Source: Breviolum minutum Mf 1.05b.01
Taxonomy: Eukaryota > Sar > Dinophyceae > Suessiales > Symbiodiniaceae
Direction: 5' to 3'
DNA length: 64,000 bases
Assembly: GCA_000507305.1 (NCBI GenBank)
Contig: DF239257.1
Coordinates: 184,428 to 248,427, forward strand
Translations under genes and position numbers: made by a program
Part shown: positions 49,728 through 60,700 of the stretch, in pieces
Layout: each line of letters opens with the position of its first letter
Position numbering within the stretch: the stretch's first letter is position 1
The notes under the pieces: generated by a model
Seen by the model: only the letters and a program-made list of their open reading frames with translations
The model's database searches: none
Told to the model about the DNA's origin: nothing

Positions 49728-52700
49728 CATCACCAATATCATCACAACCATCAGAACCAACAACACATTCTTGTCATCTTGCCGTCCTGTCATCATCTCA
49801 AGTCCTTTAACTTCATCTCATCACCCTGGAAAGTCGTTGCCACCATTCACAAAACATGTTGGTTCCTTTTGGATGATGAGAAACCTTAGCTATTTAAAAC
49901 AAAAACAACGCGTTACCACCAACCTCTACAAACCATGCTGGCCAATTTGGACTTCCAGGGGATCATCCCCATCATCCCATTGGGTTTTTGTTTGGGAGGC
50001 AGATGGCTTAAAATATGCCATCAAGAGCTTCAAGTGTGGAATCTCAATCCGGTAAAGTGGCCTTGGCCTCGAAAAACGCCAGCTTTTTTTTGGCGACCCT
50101 TTTTTTCATAACAAATCATGATGACATATCCAGAAGAATCCTATTTCTTAATGTAGCTGGTATACAGTTTTTGGTAACATACAAGCATCTGATATTAATA
50201 TAATAGATATATTTAGACAGTAAGATACGTTTTTTTTTTGACGTCAATGATTCAATGTGAAGTTGAGCATATCCGTCAGCCAACAAAAAAAAACAGTCCT
50301 TCACCATGGACCGTGGACCCTGGGGGTCCAAGGAAAAAAGGCATGTCCTCCCGGAAACGCTCAGAACTGAAGAGCGAGGTCCCGATGATGGATACATGGG
50401 AATGGTACCTGGAAAGGGGTGCCAAACTGGAAACATTAAGGGGGTGTTATTTTGAGAAACTGCCATAGGGGTTTTTTCACACCCCAACCCTTGGAGGGGT
50501 GCTGTTATATTTACCTGCATGAATGGCTTTAAATTTATGGTAAATTAGTAGGTAAATATACCATGTTTGTCATAGATCGTATGGGATATATGGGAAGTTT
50601 CAACAAAAACTGCTCGCCTTGGATTTAGTTTTTCAGGTTGATAAGCCTCACTCAGGTTGTTAAAGGTTGATAAGTTCATCAACTCCTAGTGTTTCACTGA
50701 GCAAATTCTAAAATAATTACTTCCCATTGGATCCATGGAGGTGGCAAAATACAGCGAAATCAGCCGAGGTTACCTGAAATAGTGGCAAAAAGTAAGGGAA
50801 TCCACCCAGAATCCCCTTAGTTCAGGTTTAGGATTCTTAGGGCTTAGGTTTGAACGTTTTGATGGAACAATAAGAAACTTCAGGAGGTTTTTTCCAGCAT
50901 TTATACAATGTTCCTTGGCAAATCTTTGGTAATTAGTCCCTTGTACACAGGCCCTTTAAATTTGCAGGGGTTTTAAATGCAACTCACTAAACTGTGCTAC
51001 ATAGCACGCACAGGGAGAGATGCAACTCACTAAAAGTTAAACCTTTAGCGGGCGGGGGCAGTTGTGGAAGAAACAGAAAAAACATGTCCTGAGCCTTTTC
51101 CCTAGTTATCCAAAATCCTCCAGATATCTGCTATTAAATAGGTGTTTGGCACTCCTACTAGCCTTACCTCAGGAGATGTGTTTTTGGGGTTCATTTCTTG
51201 CCAATGACCTTTGGTCAAACCTCCTTGCTTCAAAAACTTTGGGGCAAACCTGCTTGAACTTCGTATGAATCCCTGTAGTCTTCCAGGCGAATACCGAAAC
51301 TGAGGCGAACGGTGTTTTAGTAAGGTATGTCATAGGCATAGGGGTCCCCCCGTCATGCCGAACCTCACGTTTGGTCTGGGGTTTGGCGGACATCCACCGG
51401 CACTTTGGAAGGCTGAAGTCTATCTTACCTTGGATCATCCTCATGTGGCCAAGTTGGGGAATGCTCAGTTGGGGGTGAAGGATTCTTAGTTTCTTTGAGC
51501 AATGGCTGTCTATAGGGTATATACACCCTGGAAAATGAGGAACTTGGAAACTTGGAACCCCCAAAAATGGAAGGTGGATGGAAGATCATGTTCCTTTTCA
51601 ATTGGGTGATTTTTTGGGTTCCATGTTAATTTTAGGGGTGTGTACTACCCAGTTATATGGGGATTGTTTCATAAAGTTGGTTTATTTCACCCATTTAGGG
51701 GACGTACCAACCTTCCCTAAGAAAATGTAGGCTTCCCAGTTAACCCCCTCCCGAAAAAAAGACCACCCTTCGGAAGCCTATAACCTATAGTACGTCATCC
51801 AGGATAGGGGAAACATCTCTTTAAAAAAAATGACCTTGTTTGTTGAGACCACATTGACTCTTAGAATTTTAGGGAAAAATAATAATGATAACAATTTTCC
51901 CGAAGATGAGGTGAAAACAAAGTCAAACACTGCTTGAAATATAATCATGTATATAATATGTATATATATATATATATATATGTAGATTGCCAGCGCCGGG
52001 CCCAAATGGTTCTATAACTCCATTTACACAACTGGATCCTAAAGGGCCCACCATCTGCATGGAAAACTAACCCACATTTTCTCAACCCTTTCTACCACCG
52101 AGGCTTGAGATGATCTACGAAACCGACGAGGCGGGGGGCGGGGGCCGTTTTGACCTTTCGACGAATTTCCATTTGGTGGTTCAAGGGGAAACGACATGAA
52201 ACAGGGGAGGAGTTTGGAATGCACAAAAAAACAGATGAATTTCGATATTATGATGTTTCTGCTGGAAGTCAACCACCATCAACAAAAATGGTGGGAAACC
52301 TTTTGGATGATGATAAATCTTACTAATATACTAATAAGAAATGGTGAAACTCAACAACCCAACCGGACTAAAAGATGGTGGCCGGTTGGACTTCCAGGGG
52401 TTCGAACGCCATATGTCCACAAATATCATATTTGTTTTGAAACGCTGGATAAGATAGGCACAAATACCCTCCGGGGAACTAACATATTCCCCTTTTAAAG
52501 GCATATTTGAAGATGATTTTCCTTTTCCCCAGGTGGGATATGTTAGTTTTGTGGAGGTTATAATTCATAAATGAGTGGAGTCCGCATGCTGGACTCCAAA
52601 ACTCAGCTGCACATTTTGGAACATCCAAATTCCCATACCCAGCAACTCAATGTATGGTATATTTACCTACATGAATGGTTGAATTTGTATGGTAAATGTA

Positions 52701-55700
52701 GGTAAATATACCATACATTGAGTTGCTGGGCATATGAAGGGATCTAACAAAAACCCTGTAACTAACCCTTGGGACCTATGATGTGCAGCTAAGATTTAAG
52801 AATCATCCAAAAGCCGAACCACCCATGACCCATCCACATGACCTGTTTTTGAAGGAGTTGCACTTTGTCATGGAATACATGTCGGGTGGAGAACTCTACA
52901 AACGGCTCTCGAGTCGGAAGCGCTACTCCGAGGAGTCGCAGAAACATGCGGAAACGACGTTGGGAGGTTTTTGGGGAGTCATTCATCAGTCGACCTGCTG
53001 CGGGGAAGTTCCTAAAGTACAACCATTTGTTGTTGAACCCTAAGGATCAGCGATGGGACCCTCCAATCGAGCCCTGAACCCTGTTTTTTGCAGGGGTGTT
53101 TCTGGGGTCCTCAAAATAACCAGTTTTAAGGGGAGAAGATACTTAGGCTACGTCAAATTGGATCATTTTCCCCAAAAGCATCGGAACAAAAACATTACCC
53201 TAAGAATCATGGGATCTCAAAACTGTTTTTTTTTTGGGGTCCAAATATCGAACCTCAGGAGGTGTTTCGCTGTCTATAGGGTAGTACCAGGATGATGAAT
53301 CAATTCTTGAAGTATGAAGCTGACGTCCAAGTGTCCAAGTCAGCATGGGTTTTCACGAGATGGACCAAGCTGAGATCTTCCAAGAAAGTCTATGAGTTGA
53401 CTGACAAGAGGCAATTCATGAACAATTTTCTAGGTGGTGGTTTCAAACATTGTTGATTTTCACCCCGAAAATTGGGGAAGATTTCCATTTTGACTGATAT
53501 TTTTCAGATGGGTTGAAACCACCAACCAGATTTGGAGTTACAAGAAACCAACAACAACTACATTGAATTTCCCAGGTCACCTCAAGGGAGCTGGTCGAGC
53601 TTTACCGTGGCTAAAACTGGGTAGTTTTGAGGGTCTTTTCATGGATAGGTAAATATACAATCGTCCCACTTGAGCATTTGGGTTTGGTATGAAGACAACG
53701 AAATCATGGTTGAAAGACGTTGCAAGGTATACCGGTATACCTGATGTTAGGAAAGATTTCATCAAATTCTGATGTGATGTCCAGATATCTCAGCCACAAC
53801 ATGACTGGAACTGGACCTTGAAGTAAACCTTGGATTCGCCTGGTGGTAAGTTTTCTTTTGTTTAGTTGGTGATATTTTACGGATTCTAGCCATGGTAAAG
53901 CACCATTTAACCACCATTTGGGGATTTGTTTTTTTTTCCAACCACCTTAAGCATTTTTTTTGTATACTGTATAAGTATAGTTTTCCGCGTTTTTTCAAAT
54001 TTTGCCGAGGGTTCAAACCCATAGAGATCCATGGAATATTTAGCTACATGAATGGTTGATTTTTATGGTTTTCATGTAGGGAAGTTATACCAGCCCCATG
54101 TATCCTATGGGAAACAAACCTTTCCCTTCAACAAAGGCTGTTGCTTCAAAAAGATCAAAACATCTCTCCGCAGGAAGCTGCCGCACTCTGCATCAGACAG
54201 GCCCAAAAAGCTGGAATCTGCCGGGTTCAGATGTTTGATCGCCACTTCCGTCCTCAGTGGAAGGGGTAGACATATTTTCCTTTAAACATTTGGAGCTGCC
54301 AAGCAGTTTCCTGGGGGGTAGATCTAAGTTGATCTATGTTTCTATACCTGCCTGAAGTTTAACCACAGAGTTTACAGTTTGAAATGTTCGACCCACATTT
54401 CGGAAAGGCTTATTTTTCCAATATTTAGTTCGTTTTTCAGGGAGTTATGCTGGAGTATTTTTCGGGGTGGTGTATATTTTTTGTTGGCCGCTGGTTCCCA
54501 AATGGAGTGTTTTTTCCATGTTTTTTTTTGGGGTGCACTTTTTTTGGGCCATAGGAGGGGACGAGGTGACCCTTAAAAAGACTTAAATGATTGGATCTAC
54601 CTTCCAGGATTCAGGATGCAAGTCGTGATCACCAGGATGACATGAGATTTTTTGTGGTTCGGGAATCTTTATAAACCCTTCATTTATTGATTGGCATCCT
54701 GGGGGGTTTAGACCAAACTTAAAATCACCTATGCCTATAACACAAAAGTCCAGCCTTTTCAGAGGAAAACGGCCGGTAGTTTCGAGAAAGCCTCGAGGTT
54801 CTTTTGGCCGTAGCCTATTTGCATGCTCGTCAGGCAACCGGGGTGTTTGGATGGTTTGACCTCTTGGTGTTTAAATTGCCAGGGTGGGTGTGGTGGTAAT
54901 TCAAGTTTTTTCGGACTCAACTGATTTTTTTCCATGTCCAGATGCTCAATGTATGGTATATTTACCTACATTTACCCCTTAAACTATCCAAATGTAGGTA
55001 AATATACCATACAGTGAGCGTCTGGATATTTTTACAATTGGGATCCTATGGGATGTAAATTACCATTTTCACCACCATTTGGGAGAATAATTTCCATGTT
55101 TTCCAACCACCTAAGAAGCAAATCTAAGTTCATGCAACTGAGAAATTGACTTGGTTGAACTATGATCCATAACATCTATAGTCTATAATGATAATCTATT
55201 TGGTATACGGTATAGTATATGGGTGATCCCGATGAAAAACCATATCCCCAGAAATAAGTACATTTAAAAAGCAGCCTTCAAGGGACAATTCTGCTCAAAT
55301 TTAGCTCGCCACCCTCACAGTTCCCCCAAAAGGTAGCAAATTGGATGGGAAATCCTCGGCTATTTCAGGGAAATCTACCCTCCTTCGAAAACTAACATGG
55401 CCATGGAAAATCATCATTTTGTGTAGGACATACATCTTCAAATGGTTGTCTTTCCATTGTCAAATGTTAGTTTTTCGGGGTGTAGATTGGTGAACTATTA
55501 TGATTTGGCCAGATAATTTTTGTTTTTGTTGCTTCCTCCAACTTGCAACCTCCACCATGCCCCCACAAGAAAAACAACTCAACAGAATGACTTGGAGATA
55601 CAATACAAGAATTTCATGGAATTTCCTTGTTCCTAAACTTACACACCTATCATTTGGATCTACCCACTTCCTACTAAAAGTGAAGAACCAGGATAGCTAA

Positions 55701-56168
55701 CAAACCTTGGGGGTACTGACATCCTCGGGGGGTCCGACTCCACAAGGATCCGGGTGCGTCCCGGGCCATTATAAGGTAGGGAAATAACCACAGGCCCCAC
55801 CCTATGAAAAAGCCATGGGTTTGTAAATTTAAATGGGTATAACTAGGGATAATACATCCACGAAAATAGTAGTTGCCATTGTAATTAACACAAATTCCCC
55901 TTCAGCATATGCAGATTGGACCCTCATAAAACACCACGGCGTTCTGTTTTTCGCCGTGGTCCTTAGTAGTTAGGGGGGCCCCATCTTGCAGGCAGTGCCC
56001 TGCTGGGGGCCCCACTGATGCTTGAGCTTTGCCATCCTCAGGTGGTGCATCGTGACTTGAAATTGGAGAATTTCCTCTATGAGAGCGAGGCCGGTGGATC
56101 CCAGAGTCAGGGAGTTTTTAGGCCTTTATTTTTATTGGAAGACAAACATAACAGACGACAACAGCAGC

Positions 56169-56245
<77 letters not shown>

Positions 56246-58477
56246 CCAACAACAACAGGCAACAACAACGACGGACGACGACATCGATATGCTTTCCTTA
56301 AGATGGATGTTGGTTGACGTTGGATGTAGCTACAAAAGTGTGTCATTTATTCAGGATGCATATAAAAAATGAAGGATCCCTAGGAATGCCTTGGGCCAAT
56401 TTTTTTTGAGGATTTTACCATGGTAGCAAATCTTGGGGGTTAAGTTGTCTTGAAGGTGGGGCGTTGCGGAGATCTATATATTACCTAAGTGTTGCCTGGT
56501 TTTTCTCGATCAGACATTGGGTTCCAGATTGGAGGATCTAAGAGTTAGGATTTAACCCCCATTTAGAACATGGAACCTGAAAATCACCCGTTAGGAAAGG
56601 AGAATCATCTTCAAAACCTGCACTTTTTGGGTTCCATGTTAAATTTTCGGGGGTGTAAGCCATATATGGGCCCCAAACAGTTATACATGGCGTGAAATAA
56701 CTTCGATATTGTAGAGCTATTTCACCCCAGTTACCCATATTATATTTTCGGCCATTTATAGGGGCTCCCCATGGACTTGACCATAAAAATAACTCCCATG
56801 TCGGATCCATTGGACTGGACTCCATTGGCCCACCTTGGTTGATTAGCCAAACACACATTTTCGTCCCCACGAAAAAAAAGGAATGCCTTATTGTCCATTG
56901 ATTTCCTGGTTGGTTAAGAACGGGAGCCTTATACCGTTATAATATTTATATAATACTGTTGATGGAAGAAATCCCAAACAAGCACCTGGGATCTAAAAAA
57001 CCCTGTAAATAATGGTAGATAAACTACCGTTCCCTCAACTGGTGAACGCCGGATTTCTTCCATCAGTAGGTGGGAACCTCGTAGTCAACCTGACTTTTCA
57101 TCAACTTTTGAAGGCTTCGGAGCACCTGAAGATTATTGACTTTGGTTTCGCCAAGTGTCTTGGGACGGCCGTTTGGGGGATGGGCAGGAACAGGCCCTTT
57201 TTGCAAAAAAAAAGGTAAAAATAACGGGATTCTGTTGGTAGAAATCGAGAAAAGGAAGATTTCAACTTTTTTTGAGGGTGGAACATTTATATGTATAAAT
57301 TAGTTAAATGATTAGGAAGGGGTGGGAATTGTCAAGTGCTTGGTAGATCCTCAAGCCAAAATAGTCATGTGACTGGAAAAAGCCATGGAAAATTGAGACT
57401 TTGCAAGTCATCTTGAATCATGTGAGATTTGTGGATGTGATGTGTCATTTTTTTTGAAACCAAAAATCAGGTGGATAAATCACAGTCTGCGTTTTTAAAA
57501 GCAACATGATCAACATGGCAATGGAACAACTCTCCCTAAGGATCCAATCACCTTCTCAGATGATGATTGGGGTGTATAATCACCTCCTTAGAAAGGTATT
57601 TAGGTTCCATTACCATTCTCAGAACGTGATTGGATCCCTAGGGTCTCCTATTATTCCAAAAAAGTATCAGATTTGACGTTGCAATCCGCGGATCAGCTTT
57701 TTTAATACAAGTTGATGCACTCAGATTCAGAGATTTTTTTGGCGAAGATTTCTTACCAAAAACATCTGTCAGATTAGCTTCCCTATAGGGATCCTGGCTC
57801 ACCGAAACTGAGAATGGGAGCATTGAAGCTGAAGCTAAATACGGACTGCGTTTTTGTTTCGGCGATTGGACCTCCCAAGCATCATCATCGAATATGACGT
57901 TTCAGATGCCTAGGGCTTCTTCATGGCTGCTTCACCCCATGTGATCTCTTTGATGTTCCCAGCCATGGATGAATTTCTTGCCATTAGATCTACAACCCCT
58001 AGACATCCAGGGCCACCTCCTGCAAAGATCTTTGAGCCCCCCAAACCTACCTAAAACACCAAACCTCAGGAGGTATTTATGGATGTCTAGGGGCAAGAGG
58101 GTTGACTGAGAGAAGGATGTTTGTCTTGCATGTAGGACTCGTAACTCCGAAATGACGATCTGATGAAATAGATGTTGATGGGACACCTTTTCCACCTTGA
58201 AAAGGTCTGGTATACTCATAGCAGCAAAGAAATGAGAATAAACAGAGTAAACCTGAAACAACCAGGAATGATTTACGGAAAGTTTGCTACTTTTTGTTTA
58301 CAACTTTCTGCTTAAATGGCTGAAAGTTTTGGCAAATTTTATTAAGCAGGGTGTTTCCCCCTCGGTGGATCCATTTACTGAATGATATGTCAAGGATTTG
58401 GGACATGAAATTTCCCACCCATTTTTTTACCCGAAAAGTACCACAGGTTCTGGAACCGGGATACAAAGATGTCCCAG
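44110..58477 (+). CDS. CDPK/CAMK-like protein kinase, 14 exons, C-lobe missing
   Basis: Ser/Thr protein kinase of the alveolate CDPK/CAMK type. Exons: 44110-44148, 44847-44902, 46346-46401, 48435-48487, 49999-50033, 50333-50378, 51412-51452, 52103-52130, 52855-52932, 54174-54200, 54798-54833, 56042-56089, 57114-57154, 58447-58477. They total 615 nt, 205 codons, in phase throughout. Visible in order: glycine loop IGSGLSGPV, AIK lysine, LDHPHVAKL, FVMEYMSGGEL, catalytic VVHRDLKLEN, metal-binding DFG (IIDFGFAK) and FWNRDTKMSQ at the activation segment. The expected continuation (CGTLxYVAPE, DxWSxG, then EF hands in a true CDPK) was not found before 64 kb, and CCCH zinc-finger exons appear from 60.6 kb. 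Either a truncated or fused kinase, or the rest lies outside. Family secure, subfamily inferred. Confidence 0.93.
44847..44902 (+). CDS. Kinase exon b
   Basis: GCAAG|GTCTTA acceptor, AGCAG|GCGGTG (GC) donor. Encodes VLTRRGNRALITGRYTSS plus two bases of Arg. N-terminal extension of the kinase. Confidence 0.7.
45694..45807. repeat. C-family foldback with mismatched arms
   Basis: The left arm has GGAAGAAATCC, the right arm GGATTTCTGAACC; both outer ends are TACTGTTGATGG and its complement. It joins the two C subtypes. Confidence 0.85.
46346..46401 (+). CDS. Kinase exon c
   Basis: GGCAG|GCATTT acceptor, CACG|GCAGCC (GC) donor. Encodes HLEHDYHFDGTGPGEVLH, leading directly into the glycine loop of the next exon. 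Confidence 0.78.
48106..48205. repeat. F-family foldback
   Basis: CCCTAGGCTTCCATACACC...GGTATGACTGGAAGACTAGGG. The kinase glycine-loop exon lies about 230 nt downstream. Confidence 0.85.
48244..48366. repeat. G-family foldback
   Basis: ACCCTAAGGATCCAATCACC...GGTGAGCCAGGATCCCTAGGG. Confidence 0.88.
48435..48487 (+). CDS. Kinase exon d (glycine-rich loop)
   Basis: CTGAG|GGAAAG acceptor, GGCAAG|GTGCCA donor. Encodes KVIGSGLSGPVRLATGK, subdomain I (GxGxxGxV). Confidence 0.92.
49073..49275. repeat. B-family element carrying an M2 element inside
   Basis: Outer CCTCCATGGGACGAAGGGTA...CATTTGTCCATGGATCC; the inner hairpin at about 49117-49200 is AGCATCTTCCAAGGGGTTCTG...AGCACCCTTTGGAAGATCC. Confidence 0.8.
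49678..49723. repeat. (ATC)n microsatellite
   Basis: About 15 units of ATC/CAT, intronic (upstream of the kinase lysine exon). Confidence 0.95.
49999..50033 (+). CDS. Kinase exon e (catalytic lysine)
   Basis: GGGAG|GCAGAT acceptor, TTCAA|GTGTGG donor. Encodes ADGLKYAIKSF; AIK is the VAIK motif of subdomain II. Confidence 0.92.
50333..50378 (+). CDS. Kinase exon f
   Basis: TCCAAG|GAAAAA acceptor, AGCGAG|GTCCCG donor. Encodes KKGMSSRKRSELKSE, leading into helix C. Confidence 0.88.
51412..51452 (+). CDS. Kinase exon g
   Basis: TGGAAG|GCTGAA acceptor, GCCAA|GTTGGG donor. Encodes AEVYLTLDHPHVA. This matches the end of helix C and the LDHPHI(V)KL turn. Confidence 0.92.
52103..52130 (+). CDS. Kinase 28-nt micro-exon h
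   Basis: ACCGAG|GCTTGA acceptor, GACGAG|GCGGGG (GC) donor. Encodes LEMIYETDE, corresponding to 'LxdvyEtde' before the hinge. Confidence 0.87.
52637..52730. repeat. B2-family foldback, near-perfect
   Basis: CCCAGCAACTCAATGTATGG...CCATACATTGAGTTGCTGGG. It occupies the short intron before the kinase hinge exon. Confidence 0.92.
52855..52932 (+). CDS. Kinase exon i (hinge)
   Basis: TTGAAG|GAGTTG acceptor. Encodes ELHFVMEYMSGGELYKR and SSRKRYSE, subdomain V. The donor is GA (TCCGAG|GAGTCG). Confidence 0.95.
54174..54200 (+). CDS. Kinase 27-nt micro-exon j
   Basis: CCGCAG|GAAGCT acceptor, AGACAG|GCCCAA (GC) donor. Encodes EAAALCIRQ, the start of helix E after RYSE. Confidence 0.85.
54798..54833 (+). 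CDS. Kinase exon k
   Basis: CTCGAG|GTTCTT acceptor, CGTCAG|GCAACC (GC) donor. Encodes VLLAVAYLHARQ, helix E leading into VVHRD. Confidence 0.93.
56042..56089 (+). CDS. Kinase exon l (catalytic loop)
   Basis: CCTCAG|GTGGTG acceptor. Encodes VVHRDLKLENFLYESE with the catalytic Asp of HRD. The donor is GC (AGCGAG|GCCGGT). AGGC is also present at the next acceptor. Confidence 0.95.
56160..56262. repeat. (CAA)n microsatellite
   Basis: About 34 CAA units, 70 nt after the HRD exon and inside the following intron. Poly-Gln or poly-Asn would only arise if the intron were retained. Confidence 0.95.
56954..57068. repeat. C-family foldback just before the DFG exon
   Basis: TACTGTTGATGGAAGAAATCC...GGATTTCTTCCATCAGTA; ends 45 nt upstream of the acceptor at 57113. 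Confidence 0.9.
57114..57154 (+). CDS. Kinase exon m (DFG)
   Basis: TTGAAG|GCTTCG acceptor, GCCAA|GTGTCT donor. Encodes ASEHLKIIDFGFA with the DFG Asp. Confidence 0.95.
58447..58477 (+). CDS. Kinase exon n (last found)
   Basis: CCACAG|GTTCTG acceptor, TCCCAG|GCGGCG (GC) donor. Encodes FWNRDTKMSQ. In CDPKs the next residues are ACGTLxYVAPE; no exon with them was found. Confidence 0.88.
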
Positions 58478-60507
58478 GCGGCGTTTTCCCGGGGGAAAGG
58501 TGTCGTGAAGTAATCTGCCGTGTTTTGTTGGAGGTTTTGTTGAGTGTTACCTTCCCTGAAACTGGTGGAAAAAAGCACCTGACATATTGTCAGGGGGCGA
58601 GCTTTTAGTCTCGTTACAGTAAGTTTTTTGGGATTTGAGATTCCTTTGGGATGACGACTTCATGTAGTTCTTTGTGTTTAGTTATCATTGGGCAGTTGGA
58701 AGTCTTGGTCTTGTCAAAGGGTGTATTATAATATATGTATACATCAAATTCTCAAAATTGATATAGATATGTATAATGCCATAATACATGTTTATATGAT
58801 ATAATATATATATATATATGTGTATTCACAGATACCACACCTGGTAGCCATTTGTTTTTCCTGGTTTGTAATGGACCTCAGAGTCCCCATTGTAGCTCAA
58901 GAGTAGTGATGTCTGGTGGTTTTCCTCCAAGACCTAAAGGCAAAGAAAAGTCAGTGACTGAAAAATATAGGAAAGTACCATTTTTTGGTTGGCAGTTGTG
59001 GCTGGTGTTGGGGGGTTTCAAGTTGATGGAAAGTATATAGTTATATATATATACTGTATATCTATATATATATATATATCAGCAGTTTGTTTTCCAGGAT
59101 ATTCATTTAGAGTTGTAGAGATTCAACAGGGATTGGACTTTATGGTGCATATTCCGCCCAAAATCAGGAGTGAGCTCAAGATTATTGTGGAAGACATCGT
59201 CATGACTCAATGGTTATTCTCAATTACGGGGCTGGAACGAAGGATGGCTCACATTCTCACTTGTCCACTTGTCCACCCTAACGTTTTGCGAACCTTTTTG
59301 GAAATATGAGATGATTTCCGGTTTTCCGTTTAAACAAATGACTTGTTTGATCTTTTGTTTGTAGTCAGAAAAAGACTTGCACAAGTGAAACAATATATAC
59401 CGATAGTCTTTTTGATTCTTCTTGTTGCCAGCCAGTTGCAATTGCTGAACATACACAGATGGCCCGGATGTCTTGCAGCAATTTTTGCCCTTCGAGTTCG
59501 CTGTCATTTGCGGGTCACGCATCGTGTCGGCCGGATCGTGCTGAGCACCTTGGGGATAACTCCGCTTTCGACCAAGATGACGGCGCCACGCAACGATTTG
59601 AAATTTACAAGGATGTGCAGGCAAGGCTCGAGCTTGATGTTGGCAATTTGAGGGGAAAAGAAACCAGGATTTAACCCCGCTGAAAACTGACTGGCTGGAA
59701 AATCCCATGTTCAATAGGACATACATCTTCAAATGGTCAATTTTCTATTGTCATGTTAGTTTTTTTGGGGGGGGTAGGTGGTGGTTTTAAGTTCCCAGCA
59801 TTTGTTTCTTGAATATGTTTCCTATACCCCATGCTTGGGGGGGAAATTCAATCATCCAATTTTTGTGACAATGGAGCATCTGTTTTGTTTTTCAACTGCT
59901 TGGGGTGGAATCAAACAACCCTAAGTATCCCGACCGCTTAAAACTGGCTATTTTGAGGACCTGTACACCCCTGCTATACAAGTTCAAACCCAATTCCATT
60001 GGAAGGTCCAATCGCTGGTCCTTAAGGGAACCTGAAAAAAACAATACACATTTTGGATGGAAGTTTCTTCTTGCAGCCTTGAGTCATATGGGGTCTACGA
60101 TACAAAGTCACAAGCACAACAGAACACCTCCCCCCAAAACAAAGACGAGCTGAAGAAAGGAACCAGGTTACCACACTTACCCTAGTCTTCCAATCATACC
60201 TCCAGAGGCCCGGTGTTTGTTTTTAGGTAATGTCACTTTTGGGGGTCCGGGTCCCCTCCTCATACCGAAGCTCAGAGTGGTTTCGGTGTTTAGTTTTGAG
60301 ATGTATAGGTCAGACTTGAAAGGAAACATTCCACCCTGGACCTTCCAGTGTTGGGTGCCGGTGCCACACATGGTTCATATAGCTACGAAATCCCTATAAA
60401 TATTTGGAACCAAGCTTTCAGGCAAGCCAATATATCAGGTATATAACTAGACACCCGGTTCCCAAATAAATAGAGGAACTGGAAGATGAGGGTTGAAAGA
60501 ATTTACA

Positions 60508-60605
60508 CCCCTAGGCTTCCAAACACCTGGGGGTTGGAGGTATGACTGGACCCCAAAAACATACCGATCAAACACCGAACCTCAGGAGGTATGCTGGAAG
60601 ACTAG
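60508..60605. repeat. F-family foldback ending at the CCCH acceptor
   Basis: CCCTAGGCTTCCAAACACC...GGTATGCTGGAAGACTAG; its terminal CTAG is the splice acceptor of the zinc-finger exon. Confidence 0.85.
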
Positions 60606-60700
60606 GGCATTCGAGAAAATTGCCCCCCGCCACGGGCTGTGACAGGCACTTCCGTGCCGGAAAATGCCTCATGGGCGAGAAATGTAACTTTGCACATTCA
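60606..60700 (+). CDS. CCCH exon 1 (finger 1)
   Basis: The acceptor GACTAG|GGCATT is the end of an F-family foldback. Contains HSRKLPPATG, then finger 1. Ends CATTCA|GCGCCT (GC donor); a T-family element follows within 10 nt. Confidence 0.85.

Noticed and set aside
52789-53022. Minus-strand ORF over the kinase hinge exon.
   Set aside because: Antisense shadow of the exon at 52855-52932.
55991-56041. Extending the HRD exon upstream (SALLGAPLMLELCHPQ).
   Set aside because: The kinase needs YLHxxQ before VVHRD; the exon at 54798-54833 supplies VLLAVAYLHARQ exactly, and CCTCAG|GTG is a proper acceptor.
56018-56372. Poly-Gln/poly-Asn protein fused to HRDLKLEN.
   Set aside because: The CAA repeat follows the GC donor at 56090; the protein continues at 57114 in phase.
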